Shown: one piece after another, positions 44,164-52,958 of the stretch | Layout of the letters: each line of letters begins with the position of its first letter | How positions within the stretch are numbered: position 1 is the first letter of the stretch | Origin: UBA2767 sp965228625 | GTDB taxonomy: Bacteria; Pseudomonadota; Alphaproteobacteria; Rhizobiales; Methyloligellaceae | Assembly: GCA_965228625.1 (NCBI GenBank) | Contig: OZ245829.1 | Span: 2,356,001 to 2,420,000 of the forward strand | Direction of reading: 5' to 3' | Length of the DNA stretch: 64,000 nt | Translations under genes and position numbers: made by a program | The notes under the pieces: model-generated | Seen by the model: only the letters and a program-made list of their open reading frames with translations | Database searches by the model: none | Told to the model about the DNA's origin: nothing

Positions 44164-45891
44164 TCATCGTGTCCGCCAGGCCGAGTGGCGGGCATTGAGC
44201 GTGCGCATGAGCAGGCCGTGCAGCAGGCGAACAGTCAGTGACGTCAGAACGATCATCATCGCCATTGCAGCCGCCGGCGCCTGATCTCCAACATCGTCGA
44301 GATTCAGCACGGTGATCGCCGCCAGCTTGGTGTCGGCCGAATAGAGGAACACGACCGCTGAAACCGTCGTCATGGCGTTCACGAACAGGTACATCATCAC
44401 CTCCGAGATCGCCGGAAGGCAGATGGGGACGTGCACCCGAAACATGGTCTTGTAGAACGGCACCTTCAGTGAGGCCGAAACGGATTCGAACTCCTTGTCG
44501 ATCTGCTTCAACGCCGTGAGCATGGTGATGTGGCTGACCGTGTAGAAGTGCACGATGGTACAGACGACGAGGATGGCCATGGTGCTGTACAGAAACGACA
44601 GCGGGTTTTCCGGCCTGGAGAAATAGAACACGTAGGCAAGGCCCAGAACCAGGCCCGGCACGGCCATCGGCAGCATCGCCAGCAAATGGAAGAATGCGCG
44701 CAGCCGGCCAAATCCCTGCCCCTTGTCGACGAAATAGGCGCCGAGGAACACGATGACGACGCCGATGACCGCGGTCAGGGCCGCCATCTGCAGACTGTTG
44801 AAGAAGGAAGACCAGCCGTTCGGGTCGACCCGGTCGAAATCGTAATGGACGAGAGACAACGACAGGTCGTAGGGCCAGAACTTGGCGAGCGAACCAAACG
44901 CCGCCGTACCGAGAATGCCGACGAGGAACACCGTCATCAGCAGGCAGAAGATGAGGAACGTCATGTCCCGCGCCTTGTGTGGCTTGGGGTGATACGGCAC
45001 GGCGCGCGCCGACAACAGCGCCACCTGCTTCTTCTGCACGTGGCGGTCGATGACGAACGAAAACAGCGCCGGAATGAGAAGCACCAGTCCGACGACGGCG
45101 CCCATCGAGAAGTTCTGCTGGCCGATCACCTGCTTGTAGATGTCGGTCGCCAGGACGTTGTACTGGCCGCCGATCACCTTCGGTACGCCGAAATCGGTGA
45201 TCGTCAGCGTGAAGGCGACCACCGCCGCGGAGACGATGCCGTAGATGGCGCCGGGCAAGGTGACGGTGAAGAACACCCGCATGGGGCTCGTTCCCAACGC
45301 TTCGGCCGCTTCATAGAGCCGCGCGTCGGTTGTCGAAAGGGCCGTCACCATGATCATCATCACATGGGGAAAGATGTAGAACACCATGGCGATCATGATA
45401 CCGATCGGGCCATAGACGCTCTCGCCCATCAGCAGGCCCTTGATCAGCCCCTGATTGCCGAACAGATAAATCAGCGATATGGCCGGCAACAGTGATGGCG
45501 CGAGGATAGGGATGGTGGCAATGGCGCGAAAGGTCTTCTTGAACGGCATGCAGGTGCGCGTCAGCCCGTAGGCATAGAGAAACGCAAGAAAGCAGGCGAT
45601 CACCATTGTCAGGACGGCGATGGTCAGGCTGTTGGTGATCGATTGAACCAGACCCGGGGAGGCAAAATACTCCTGGAAATTGGCGGTCCCGACGAATGCC
45701 CCTTTGTCGTTCTCGACACTCTTCTTCAGCAACGCGTAGAGCGGCAGGGCAAGAAACGCCAGAAGCGCAACGACGATGGCGATGATGCCGGCGAGCATGA
45801 TCCACGACTCGGAGCCGAGGTGCCGCAGGCGTGACCAGGCGCTGCTCGCTTCACCCGCCTTTTGCCGGACATTGATGTCGGCCGCTGTCAT
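44164..45891 (-). CDS. ABC importer permease, 2-aminoethylphosphonate type (PhnU-like)
   Basis: A 575-residue duplicated permease with twelve or so hydrophobic segments and two EAA loops (EAAEALGTSPMRVF near 195 and ESVSASLKVPFYKT near 480). The double-length permease resembles the Fbp-like importers of the 2-aminoethylphosphonate group (PhnU2 type) rather than a two-gene permease. Its start overlaps the ATPase gene by 4 bases (ATGA). The substrate assignment follows the neighbouring binding protein and LysR gene; ferric iron remains an alternative. Confidence 0.75.
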   Translation of the reverse strand: MTAADINVRQKAGEASSAWSRLRHLGSESWIMLAGIIAIVVALLAFLALPLYALLKKSVENDKGAFVGTANFQEYFASPGLVQSITNSLTIAVLTMVIACFLAFLYAYGLTRTCMPFKKTFRAIATIPILAPSLLPAISLIYLFGNQGLIKGLLMGESVYGPIGIMIAMVFYIFPHVMMIMVTALSTTDARLYEAAEALGTSPMRVFFTVTLPGAIYGIVSAAVVAFTLTITDFGVPKVIGGQYNVLATDIYKQVIGQQNFSMGAVVGLVLLIPALFSFVIDRHVQKKQVALLSARAVPYHPKPHKARDMTFLIFCLLMTVFLVGILGTAAFGSLAKFWPYDLSLSLVHYDFDRVDPNGWSSFFNSLQMAALTAVIGVVIVFLGAYFVDKGQGFGRLRAFFHLLAMLPMAVPGLVLGLAYVFYFSRPENPLSFLYSTMAILVVCTIVHFYTVSHITMLTALKQIDKEFESVSASLKVPFYKTMFRVHVPICLPAISEVMMYLFVNAMTTVSAVVFLYSADTKLAAITVLNLDDVGDQAPAAAMAMMIVLTSLTVRLLHGLLMRTLNARHSAWRTR

Positions 45892-47027
45892 GTTTCCGCC
45901 ATCTCGCCTATATCACCGAACACCTGCAGGCGCTCCTTCGGCAATGCGATTGTCAGCTTCGCACCACGTTCGATGTTGTAGTCGCGCATCAGGTTGATCG
46001 AGAAATCCGCGATCAACTCTTCTTCGCTTTCTCCCGCGACATCGAGCGTGGCGCGGCAATAGGACCCCAGAAACTCGACATCCCGGATGGCCATGGCAAA
46101 CTTGTTCGATCGGGCTTTCCCGGCATCCCGGACGGCCACGTCTTCGGGACGTATGCACACGACGACGGTGTCGCCGGTCTTGAATTCGGAGGCCGCTCCA
46201 TCGACGGCAATGTCCATGTGTCCGACCTTAACGCGGCCCTTGCGCATCACCTTGCCGTGCAGGAAATTCATGGCCCCGATGAAGTCGGCGACATACGGAC
46301 TGACCGGATTTCGGTAGATCTCCATAGGCGTGCCGATCTGCTCGATCAGGCCATCGCCCATCACGACGATCCGGTCGGCCATGGACAGGGCTTCCTCCTG
46401 GTCATGGGTCACCATGATCGTGGTGATATCCAGCGAGCGCTGCAGCTCTTTCATTTCGTGACGCAGCCGCTCGCGCACCTTGGCGTCGAGCGCGCTCAAG
46501 GGCTCGTCGAGCAACAACATGCCGGGCGACGTGGCCAGTGCACGCGCGAGTGCCACGCGTTGCTGCTGGCCTCCCGACAACGCCGCCGGATACTTGCCGC
46601 CGGAACCCGACAGGCCAACGAGCGCCAGCAATTCCTCGACCCGGTCGTTGGCCGCCTTGCGGCCCACCTTCCGGTTGACGAGACCGTATGCAATGTTGCG
46701 CGCGACCGTGAGATTGGGGAACAGGGCGTAGGACTGAAAGACGATTCCGAAATCACGTTCGGCCGGCGGCACGTCGGAAATGTCACGGCCTTTCTGGTAG
46801 ATGCGGCCGGACGTCTGGAAGTCGAGACCAGCGATTGCCCGCAGGAGCGTGGTCTTGCCGCAACCGGACGGACCGAGGAAACAGACGAACTCGCCTTCAT
46901 TGATCTCGAGCGACACGTCGTCCAGCGCGACGAAATCGCCGAACTTCTTCGTCACGTTCCTGATTTCAAGGAACGGTTGCCGCGTCTGGTTCTCGTCTGA
47001 CGCCTTTCCGGCCGGCGTGCGGGCCAT
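45888..47027 (-). CDS. ABC importer ATPase, 2-aminoethylphosphonate type (PhnT-like)
   Basis: A 379-residue ATPase with Walker A GPSGCGKTT near residue 53, Q-loop FQSYALFPNLTV, signature LSGGQQQRVALARALA, Walker B LLLDEPLSALDA and a His switch MVTHDQEEA. A C-terminal regulatory TOBE-like domain starts near residue 280. It follows the binding-protein gene after 68 bases that contain a terminator and overlaps the permease gene by 4 bases. Confidence 0.8.
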   Translation of the reverse strand: MARTPAGKASDENQTRQPFLEIRNVTKKFGDFVALDDVSLEINEGEFVCFLGPSGCGKTTLLRAIAGLDFQTSGRIYQKGRDISDVPPAERDFGIVFQSYALFPNLTVARNIAYGLVNRKVGRKAANDRVEELLALVGLSGSGGKYPAALSGGQQQRVALARALATSPGMLLLDEPLSALDAKVRERLRHEMKELQRSLDITTIMVTHDQEEALSMADRIVVMGDGLIEQIGTPMEIYRNPVSPYVADFIGAMNFLHGKVMRKGRVKVGHMDIAVDGAASEFKTGDTVVVCIRPEDVAVRDAGKARSNKFAMAIRDVEFLGSYCRATLDVAGESEEELIADFSINLMRDYNIERGAKLTIALPKERLQVFGDIGEMAET

Positions 47028-47044
47028 TTGCCGATCCCCCCAAG

Positions 47045-47079
47045 AAAAAACCCCCGGCCAGTTTAGCGCGGGCCGGGGG
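47045..47079 (-). terminator. Rho-independent terminator/attenuator between phnS-like and phnT-like genes
   Basis: On the minus strand a 9-bp GC-only stem (arms 47071-47079 and 47051-47059, loop of 11) is followed directly by six T residues (47045-47050). It begins 16 bases after the binding-protein stop. Partial termination here would make the binding protein more abundant than the membrane components, a common arrangement in ABC operons. Confidence 0.8.
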
Positions 47080-47095
47080 CTTCAGATCAAGCGAT

Positions 47096-48139
47096 CTATT
47101 TCTTCTTTGGCTCCGACTTGGTGTCGTACCGCTTCTTCCACTCGGCGAGAATGCGTTTGCGGTTCTGCGCCGCCCAGGAGAAGTCGTTCTTGATCATCTT
47201 TTTCTCGATACCTTCCGGGAAGTACTTCACCGGCTTGGCGACGCCCGGATAGGCGACGACGGCATACGCCTCGTTGTACATCACGTTGGTATCCTTCGCG
47301 ACGGACCAGTCGGCGAATTTCTTCGCGGCATCGGCGTTCTTTGCGCCTTTCACCAGAGCAAAGCTCTCCAGATCCCAGCCGACGCCTTCGCTCGGCGCAA
47401 CGGTCAGAACCGGCGCACCCGCCTCTTTCAATTGAGCGCCCTTGTAGGCGAACGAAACGCCGATCGGGAATTCGCCCTTGCCGGCCATCTTGCACGGCTT
47501 CGATCCGGAGTGGGTGTAGATGCCGATGTTCTCATGGAGATCGTCCATGAACTTCCAGGCCTTCTCCTCGCCCCACATCTGGATCCAGCTCGAGACATCG
47601 AGAAAACCGGTACCCGAGGATGCCGGGTTCGGCATGACGATATGACCCTTGTAAACCGGCTTGGTGAGATCGGCCCAGCTCTTCGGAATCGGCAGGTTCT
47701 TCGCTTTCGCTTCCGCCGTGTTCACGCAAATCGACGCGATCCAGGCGCGCTGACCGACCCAGGACGGCGGACTGTCGCTATCGACGAACTTGGCCTCGAG
47801 CTTCTCCACGCCTTTCGGCGCATACGGCTCCAGCATGTCCGCGTCCTTGAGCAACAGCAGGCTCGTGGCGGCGAGACCCCAGACGATGTCGGCCGGCGTG
47901 TTCTTCCCCTCGGCGAGCAGCTTTGCGGTCATGATGCCGGTCGAGTCGCGCACCCATTTGATCTTGATTCCGGGGTGCTTCGCCTCAAAGGCCTTTGCAA
48001 ACCCGTTCAGCTCCTCCGGCTCAACGGCGGTATAGACGATGAGTTCGCCGTCCGCGTTCGCGGCGCCAACGACGACCGAGCCCGCCAGCATGGCTCCAAT
48101 GACTGTCAAACCCATACGCTTGAAAAAACCAGACGTCAT
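47096..48139 (-). CDS. Periplasmic binding protein, 2-aminoethylphosphonate type (PhnS-like)
   Basis: A 347-residue binding protein with a signal peptide (LTVIGAMLAGSVVVGAANA). The mature part is of the iron/phosphonate class: ELIVYTAVEPEELNGFAKAFE, then SASSG-like NPASSGTGFLDVSSWIQMWGE and GEFPIGVSFAYKG. It resembles the putative 2-aminoethylphosphonate-binding proteins found with double-length permeases. It leads the transport operon and is divergent from a LysR gene, as expected for a regulated uptake system. Confidence 0.8.
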   Translation of the reverse strand: MTSGFFKRMGLTVIGAMLAGSVVVGAANADGELIVYTAVEPEELNGFAKAFEAKHPGIKIKWVRDSTGIMTAKLLAEGKNTPADIVWGLAATSLLLLKDADMLEPYAPKGVEKLEAKFVDSDSPPSWVGQRAWIASICVNTAEAKAKNLPIPKSWADLTKPVYKGHIVMPNPASSGTGFLDVSSWIQMWGEEKAWKFMDDLHENIGIYTHSGSKPCKMAGKGEFPIGVSFAYKGAQLKEAGAPVLTVAPSEGVGWDLESFALVKGAKNADAAKKFADWSVAKDTNVMYNEAYAVVAYPGVAKPVKYFPEGIEKKMIKNDFSWAAQNRKRILAEWKKRYDTKSEPKKK

Positions 48140-48561
48140 ATGTTTCCTCCTTTACATCCACTCGAAAGGACCACCTTTGGGGGTCTCAAAAAGATTGATG
48201 AGTGCCATTTGCATTGTGCCGTTTCTCGTATCGGACGGCTTCAGTCGTCTGACAGTGCCGTCTTTGACAACAGGCCGATGAGACTGCGGTACGACACGTT
48301 TCAGGCCCGAATTCCCTTGACTTGCGGGCATGTTCACATGGACTGAAGCGATGGCAAAATTCATTCGATTGATGCAGCTATCTATTGTGACAGAGATTTC
48401 ACAATCCACACAAGGACAGCAAATTAAATCTCAGTCAGGGACCACAGTCCCTTGCCCCAGAACAACTTTCGGGCACCCAATCGTATTGCTTGACCAATCA
48501 GAAACCACATGAGTAGCATCAGTCAAATTGTGTGATCTGATGATATCCATAGGTGCTGCCG
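48140..48561. promoter_or_regulatory. Divergent control region of the phosphonate importer and its LysR gene
   Basis: A 422-base gap without credible genes. It carries a perfect inverted repeat ATTGTGA-N8-TCACAAT at 48384-48405 and a second dyad AGGGAC-N4-GTCCCT at 48437-48452. A further ATTGTG half-site is near 48525, just before the LysR start. These are good candidates for LysR or activator binding sites acting on both genes. Confidence 0.55.
48384..48405. promoter_or_regulatory. Perfect 7-bp inverted repeat, candidate LysR operator
   Basis: ATTGTGA and TCACAAT separated by CAGAGATT. The arms resemble CRP half-sites but the spacing is 8 instead of 6, so a CRP site is unlikely. It lies about 245 bases before the binding-protein start and about 155 bases before the LysR start. 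Confidence 0.5.
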
Positions 48562-49446
48562 ATGTATTATTACCAACTTCGCGCATTCCACGCCGTCGCT
48601 ACCTATGGTGGATTTTCCAAGGCGGCCCGGCAGCTCAATATCTCGCAACCGGCGATCTCTGATCAGGTTCGAAAGCTCGAGGGGTGGTTCAACATCCGCC
48701 TCTTTGAGCGAAAGCGGAGGTCGGTTGTCCCCACGGAACTGGGTCTGCGCCTTTTCGAGCTCACCAAGCGCATGTTCGAGCTGGAGAAGGAAGCCGTGGA
48801 ACTGCTTTCGGAGAGCGAGGCGCTGCGCACGGGCTCGCTTCGCATGGCGGCGGACGCGCCGCTTCATTCGGTCAATCTGATCGGGGCCTTCCGCGAGGAG
48901 TATCCCGGCATTTCGATCAAGCTGAGCATCGGCAACGCGGATGACGTGCTTTCGTGGTTGTTCGATTTCAACGCGGATGTGGCCGTCCTGGCCGATGTGC
49001 CGGACGATCCGCGGCTTGAGAGCATGCCGCTCCGGACCGATCCGCTGGTGGCGTTCGTGCCCAAGACCCATCACTGGGCCAAGCGCCGGTCCATCACATT
49101 GAAGGAACTCTGCTCGGAGCCGCTTGTGATGCGCGAACACGGCTCGAAAACGCGGCTGACGTTCGAACAGGAGCTCAAGGCCAAACAGATTTCCATCGAG
49201 ATCGCAATCGAGGCGGAAGGACGCGCTGCGGCGCGTGAGGCGGTTGCGGCGGGTATCGGCGTCGGCGTGGTTTCGAGGGCCGACTTCGGTTTCGATTCAC
49301 GTCTCATTGCGATCACGCTGAGCGACTGCAAGGGTTCGATGACGGAGAACCTTGTCTGCCTCAAGGAGCGCGCCAAGCTCAGAACGGTTGCCGCTTTCTG
49401 GGATATCGCCACCAAGCACCGAAAACCAAATGACCTTCAGGCCTGA
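48562..49446 (+). CDS. LysR-family regulator of the phosphonate importer (PhnR-like)
   Basis: A 294-residue LysR protein with the helix-turn-helix YGGFSKAARQLNISQPAISDQVRKL at residues 19-43 (shown in parts) and an effector domain from residue 90. The start MYYYQLRAFHAVA is typical of the LysR proteins that accompany 2-aminoethylphosphonate importers. The ATG at 48562 was chosen over a GTG three codons upstream. It is divergent from the binding-protein gene and followed 15 bases later by an EamA exporter. Confidence 0.83.
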   Translation: MYYYQLRAFHAVATYGGFSKAARQLNISQPAISDQVRKLEGWFNIRLFERKRRSVVPTELGLRLFELTKRMFELEKEAVELLSESEALRTGSLRMAADAPLHSVNLIGAFREEYPGISIKLSIGNADDVLSWLFDFNADVAVLADVPDDPRLESMPLRTDPLVAFVPKTHHWAKRRSITLKELCSEPLVMREHGSKTRLTFEQELKAKQISIEIAIEAEGRAAAREAVAAGIGVGVVSRADFGFDSRLIAITLSDCKGSMTENLVCLKERAKLRTVAAFWDIATKHRKPNDLQA

Positions 49447-49461
49447 TCGGACGCGTTTGCA

Positions 49462-50322
49462 ATGGGTCTGACGATCGCGGCCATGGTGCTGCTGTCGGCG
49501 GCCATTCACCCGATCTGGAACCTCCTTCTCAAGCAAGAACCGGATACGCAGCTCGGTTATCTCGGGCTGACCGTCGTTCTTGCCCTGTGCGGTCTGGTTC
49601 ACAGCCTGCTTGCCGGGTCCGACCTCTGGGCAGCCGGCGCCGTCATACCGCTGATCTTCCTTTCATGGTGCGGGCAGATTCTCTATGGCACGTGCCTGAC
49701 GGCGACCCTGAACCGCGGCGATCTTTCTGCCTACTACCCCATCATCCGCGCATCACCTGTGTTCATCGTTCTGGTGGGCGTCACCGTGCTCGGCGTGACC
49801 TACTCGCTGTATGTGCTACTTGGGATCGCAATGGCGGTCGCCGGCGCATTTCTGCTGCTCTATCGGCGCGGCACGCATTTCCTGGACGACCCGCGCACGC
49901 TCACCCTCGCACTTCTGGCTATGTCCGGGACGGGCATCTACTCCATCGCCGATGCACGCCTGATGGAGACCCTCGAGCCGCAGGTTCAGGTTTTCTGGGT
50001 GGAAGCGCTTCTGGTGCCGGTCTATCTGATGTTGTTTCTGCAGCGCCGTACCCACACCCGATATGTGGATGATCGGTCAATATCACGCCGGACCGTGATG
50101 CTGATCATTCCCGGTGTGATGGCCTATGCGTCCTATTACCTCATTCTCCTGGCTTACCAGATGGGGGCGGAAGTGGCCGCAGTGACATCCGTTCGTCAGG
50201 CGTCGATTCCGATGTCGGTCATGCTCGGCGGTTTTTTCCTGCGTGAAGGCGCGATCGCTCGCAGACTGTTCGCGGCAACGTTACTGGCCGCCGGGATCAT
50301 CGTGATTATCCTGTTCGGATAA
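49462..50322 (+). CDS. EamA/DMT-family transporter
   Basis: A 286-residue inner-membrane protein with about ten hydrophobic segments in two EamA halves. The end of the first half reads YPIIRASPVFIVLVGVTVLG and that of the second reads VRQASIPMSVMLGGFFLREG, both typical of drug/metabolite exporters. The substrate is unknown. It lies 15 bases after the LysR gene and could be co-transcribed; a role in phosphonate or amino acid export is only a guess. Confidence 0.83.
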   Translation: MGLTIAAMVLLSAAIHPIWNLLLKQEPDTQLGYLGLTVVLALCGLVHSLLAGSDLWAAGAVIPLIFLSWCGQILYGTCLTATLNRGDLSAYYPIIRASPVFIVLVGVTVLGVTYSLYVLLGIAMAVAGAFLLLYRRGTHFLDDPRTLTLALLAMSGTGIYSIADARLMETLEPQVQVFWVEALLVPVYLMLFLQRRTHTRYVDDRSISRRTVMLIIPGVMAYASYYLILLAYQMGAEVAAVTSVRQASIPMSVMLGGFFLREGAIARRLFAATLLAAGIIVIILFG

Positions 50323-50323
50323 C

Positions 50324-50494
50324 ATGACCGCTCACTTCGCACAGATCGACGGGCCGGCGCCGCAACCCGTGCCGTTCACCGTCAGACGCCAGGAGGGCCC
50401 GTTCCGCGAGCTCGACCTTCTCGCCATCGGCACGGTGTTGCTTGTCGTTATGGTGATCCTTGGCGTCCGGCGTCTGTTCAGAAAGCGCGATTAG
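50324..50494 (+). CDS. Small single-span membrane protein
   Basis: A 56-residue frame with a Pro/Gln-rich N-terminus (FAQIDGPAPQPVPF), a charged RRQEGPFRELD segment, one hydrophobic helix (LLAIGTVLLVVMVILGV) and a basic RRLFRKRD end. The ATG begins 1 base after the EamA stop, so it would be translated by coupling. The positive-inside pattern and tight spacing support a real gene. It has no known family that I recognise. Confidence 0.55.
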   Translation: MTAHFAQIDGPAPQPVPFTVRRQEGPFRELDLLAIGTVLLVVMVILGVRRLFRKRD

Positions 50495-50510
50495 ACCTAT
50501 TCAGAAGAGG

Positions 50511-52958
50511 CTAGACCTTCACCCGCTCAAGCTTCGGATCGTACGGCGTGCGCAGATGCGCCTTCGCCGGGAAAATGTCGCCGGCAATGTCGATTTCGAA
50601 GACACCACCTTCAACGAATGCACGGCCGACGCCCGCGTCGTCGTGCACGTATCCCAGGCCGACCGCGGCACCCAGCGTATGGCCGTAGGCGGCGGACTCG
50701 ATCTCCCCGACCGGTTTTCCGTCACGCAGGATCAACTCGCCGCCCCAGAGCACGGGCGTCGGGTCCTGAAGCACGAAAAGCGCAAGACGTTTCTTGGGCG
50801 GCTGGCCTTTTCGTTTCACGAGGGCATCACGCCCCAGAAAATCGCCCTTGTCGAAATCGACCGCAAATCCGAGGCCCGCATCATACGGGGACTCGTCCGG
50901 TGTGAGTTCGTGGCCCCATGACCGGTACGCCTTCTCAACGCGCAAGGATTCCAGGGCGTAGTAACCGGCATGGGTCAGGTCCAGCGCCTCGCCTGCGGCC
51001 ACGAGACTGTCATACACGCCCGCCGCGGCCTCGACCGGAACATAAAGCTCCCAGCCCAGTTCCCCGACATAGGTCATGCGGCTGGCGCGCACCTGGGCCT
51101 GTCCGAGCGAAATCTCGCGGCTGGTCGCAAACGGGAAACCTTCGTTCGACAGATCATCCGGCGTAAGCCCCGCCAACAGCTCCCGCGACCTGGGGCCCAT
51201 CACCGCGAACACGGCGAGGGAATCGGTGATGTCGGTCACGGTGACATGGGACCCGTCACGCAGGTTTCGCGTGATCCAGTCCCGATCCCGATTGATCTGC
51301 GCCGAGCCGGTCACGAGCAGGAACCGGTCGTGATCGAGCCGTGTCACCGTCAGATCACTTTCGAAACCGCCGCGCGCGTTCAGCATGCCCGTATAGACGC
51401 AGCGTCCCGGCGGAACAGCGACATTGTTCGCGCAGAGCCTTTGAAGCTCGGCCTCCGCGTCGCGCCCCTGAACCAGCAGCTTGCCGAACGAGGAGAGATC
51501 GAACAGGCCGACATTCTCGCGAACGGCCCGGTGTTCGGCGGCCGAGTTCTCAAACCAGTTCTGGCGTCCGAAGGTGTAGTCCATCTCGGGTGTCTGGCCG
51601 TCGCGGGCATACCAGAGCGGACGTTCCCAACCCATGCGGGTTCCGAAGCACGCGCCCTTTTCCTTCAGTCGGTCGTAGACGGCAGAGCATCGCAAGGGAC
51701 GGCCTGAAACCAGCTCGTTGTTGGGCCAGGGCATGACGTAGTGCAGTCCGAGTGTCTCCTTGACCCGTTCCTCGAGCCACGCGTCGTTCCCGTGATGCGG
51801 GCCGAACCGGCGGATATCCACCGGCCAGACATCCGATGTCGGCGCGCCCTCCGTCAGCCACTCGGCCAGCGCCTTGCCGGCGCCACCGGCGCTGGCGATA
51901 CCCATGGAGTTGAACCCGGCGCATACGAAGTAGTTTTTGACTTCGGGCGCCTCGCCGAGGATGAAATAGCCGTCCGAGGTGAAGCTCTCCGGGCCGTTGA
52001 TGAACTGCTTGATTTCCGCGATTTCCAGTGCCGGCACGCGGATGAGCGCGTTCTCCATCAGGATCTCGAACTGATCCCAATCGTCTTCCAGCAGCGTGAA
52101 TTCGAAATCATCGGGGATCGGGTTCTGCTTCCAGGGCTTCGCGTCGGGCTCGAAACCGCCCATGACGAGGCCGCCCACCTCCTCCTTGAAATAGATGTAG
52201 CCGTCGGGATCGCGCAGGCACGGCAGGTCGGGGTCAACCCCGTCGATAAGCCCGGTGACGATATAGAAGTGCTCGCAAGAATAGAGCGGCACGTTCACCC
52301 CGGCGAGACGGCCGAACTGTCGCGCCCACTGTCCGCACGCGTTCACCACATATTCGCATGCGATGTCGCCGCCATCCGTCCTGACCTTGCTGACCGCACC
52401 ACGTTCCAGCTCGACGCCGGTGACGCGCACCTGCTCGACAATCCGTGCGCCGCCCGCGCGCGCCCCCTTGGCAAGCGCCTGCGTCAGGTCCGCGGGGTTG
52501 GCCTTGCCGTCCCCCGGCAGCCAGACTCCGCCCTCGAGATCCTTCGTTTCCATGACGGGCCATTTCTTGCCTGCCTCGCTGGCCGAGATCACTTCGGCCT
52601 CGACGCCATAGGCGCGCGCCTTGGCCGCGACGCGTTTGAGCACCGTCATGCGCTCTTTGGTGCGGGCGATGCTGAGGCTGCCGCACGCTTTCCAGCCCGT
52701 AGCCTGGCCCGTTTCCGCCTCGAGGTCGGCATAAAGGCGGGTCGAATACTCGATCAGGCGTGTCAGGTTCTTGTGGTTGCGGAGCTGGCCGACTAGGCCG
52801 GCGGCGTGCCACGTCGTCCCACCGCTCAGGCGCCCCTGCTCGAGCAGAACCACATCCGTCCAGCCGAGCTTGGTCAGGTGATAAGCGACCGAGCATCCGG
52901 CGATACCGCCGCCGACGACGACAACACGGGCCTGGGTTGGCAGCTCCTGATCGTTCAT
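50511..52958 (-). CDS. FAD-dependent dimethylglycine/sarcosine dehydrogenase-like protein with GcvT domain
   Basis: An 815-residue two-part enzyme. Residues 1-390 are a DAO-type flavoprotein with VVVGGGIAGCSVAYHL and GGTTWHAAGLVG, the latter carrying the His of covalent flavin linkage in dimethylglycine and sarcosine dehydrogenases. Residues about 430-800 are an aminomethyltransferase (GcvT)-like folate-binding domain. Such enzymes oxidise N-methyl groups and pass the carbon to tetrahydrofolate. The ATG overlaps the alcohol dehydrogenase stop (ATGA), so the three genes form one operon. Confidence 0.85.
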   Translation of the reverse strand: MNDQELPTQARVVVVGGGIAGCSVAYHLTKLGWTDVVLLEQGRLSGGTTWHAAGLVGQLRNHKNLTRLIEYSTRLYADLEAETGQATGWKACGSLSIARTKERMTVLKRVAAKARAYGVEAEVISASEAGKKWPVMETKDLEGGVWLPGDGKANPADLTQALAKGARAGGARIVEQVRVTGVELERGAVSKVRTDGGDIACEYVVNACGQWARQFGRLAGVNVPLYSCEHFYIVTGLIDGVDPDLPCLRDPDGYIYFKEEVGGLVMGGFEPDAKPWKQNPIPDDFEFTLLEDDWDQFEILMENALIRVPALEIAEIKQFINGPESFTSDGYFILGEAPEVKNYFVCAGFNSMGIASAGGAGKALAEWLTEGAPTSDVWPVDIRRFGPHHGNDAWLEERVKETLGLHYVMPWPNNELVSGRPLRCSAVYDRLKEKGACFGTRMGWERPLWYARDGQTPEMDYTFGRQNWFENSAAEHRAVRENVGLFDLSSFGKLLVQGRDAEAELQRLCANNVAVPPGRCVYTGMLNARGGFESDLTVTRLDHDRFLLVTGSAQINRDRDWITRNLRDGSHVTVTDITDSLAVFAVMGPRSRELLAGLTPDDLSNEGFPFATSREISLGQAQVRASRMTYVGELGWELYVPVEAAAGVYDSLVAAGEALDLTHAGYYALESLRVEKAYRSWGHELTPDESPYDAGLGFAVDFDKGDFLGRDALVKRKGQPPKKRLALFVLQDPTPVLWGGELILRDGKPVGEIESAAYGHTLGAAVGLGYVHDDAGVGRAFVEGGVFEIDIAGDIFPAKAHLRTPYDPKLERVKV

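Noticed and set aside
48384..48405. CRP/FNR site between the importer and LysR genes
   Set aside because: The arms are similar (TGTGA/TCACA) but the spacer is 8 bases rather than 6.
48152..48409. An 85-residue minus-strand frame in the leader of the phosphonate importer
   Set aside because: No ribosome site, odd composition, and it contains the inverted repeat thought to be an operator.
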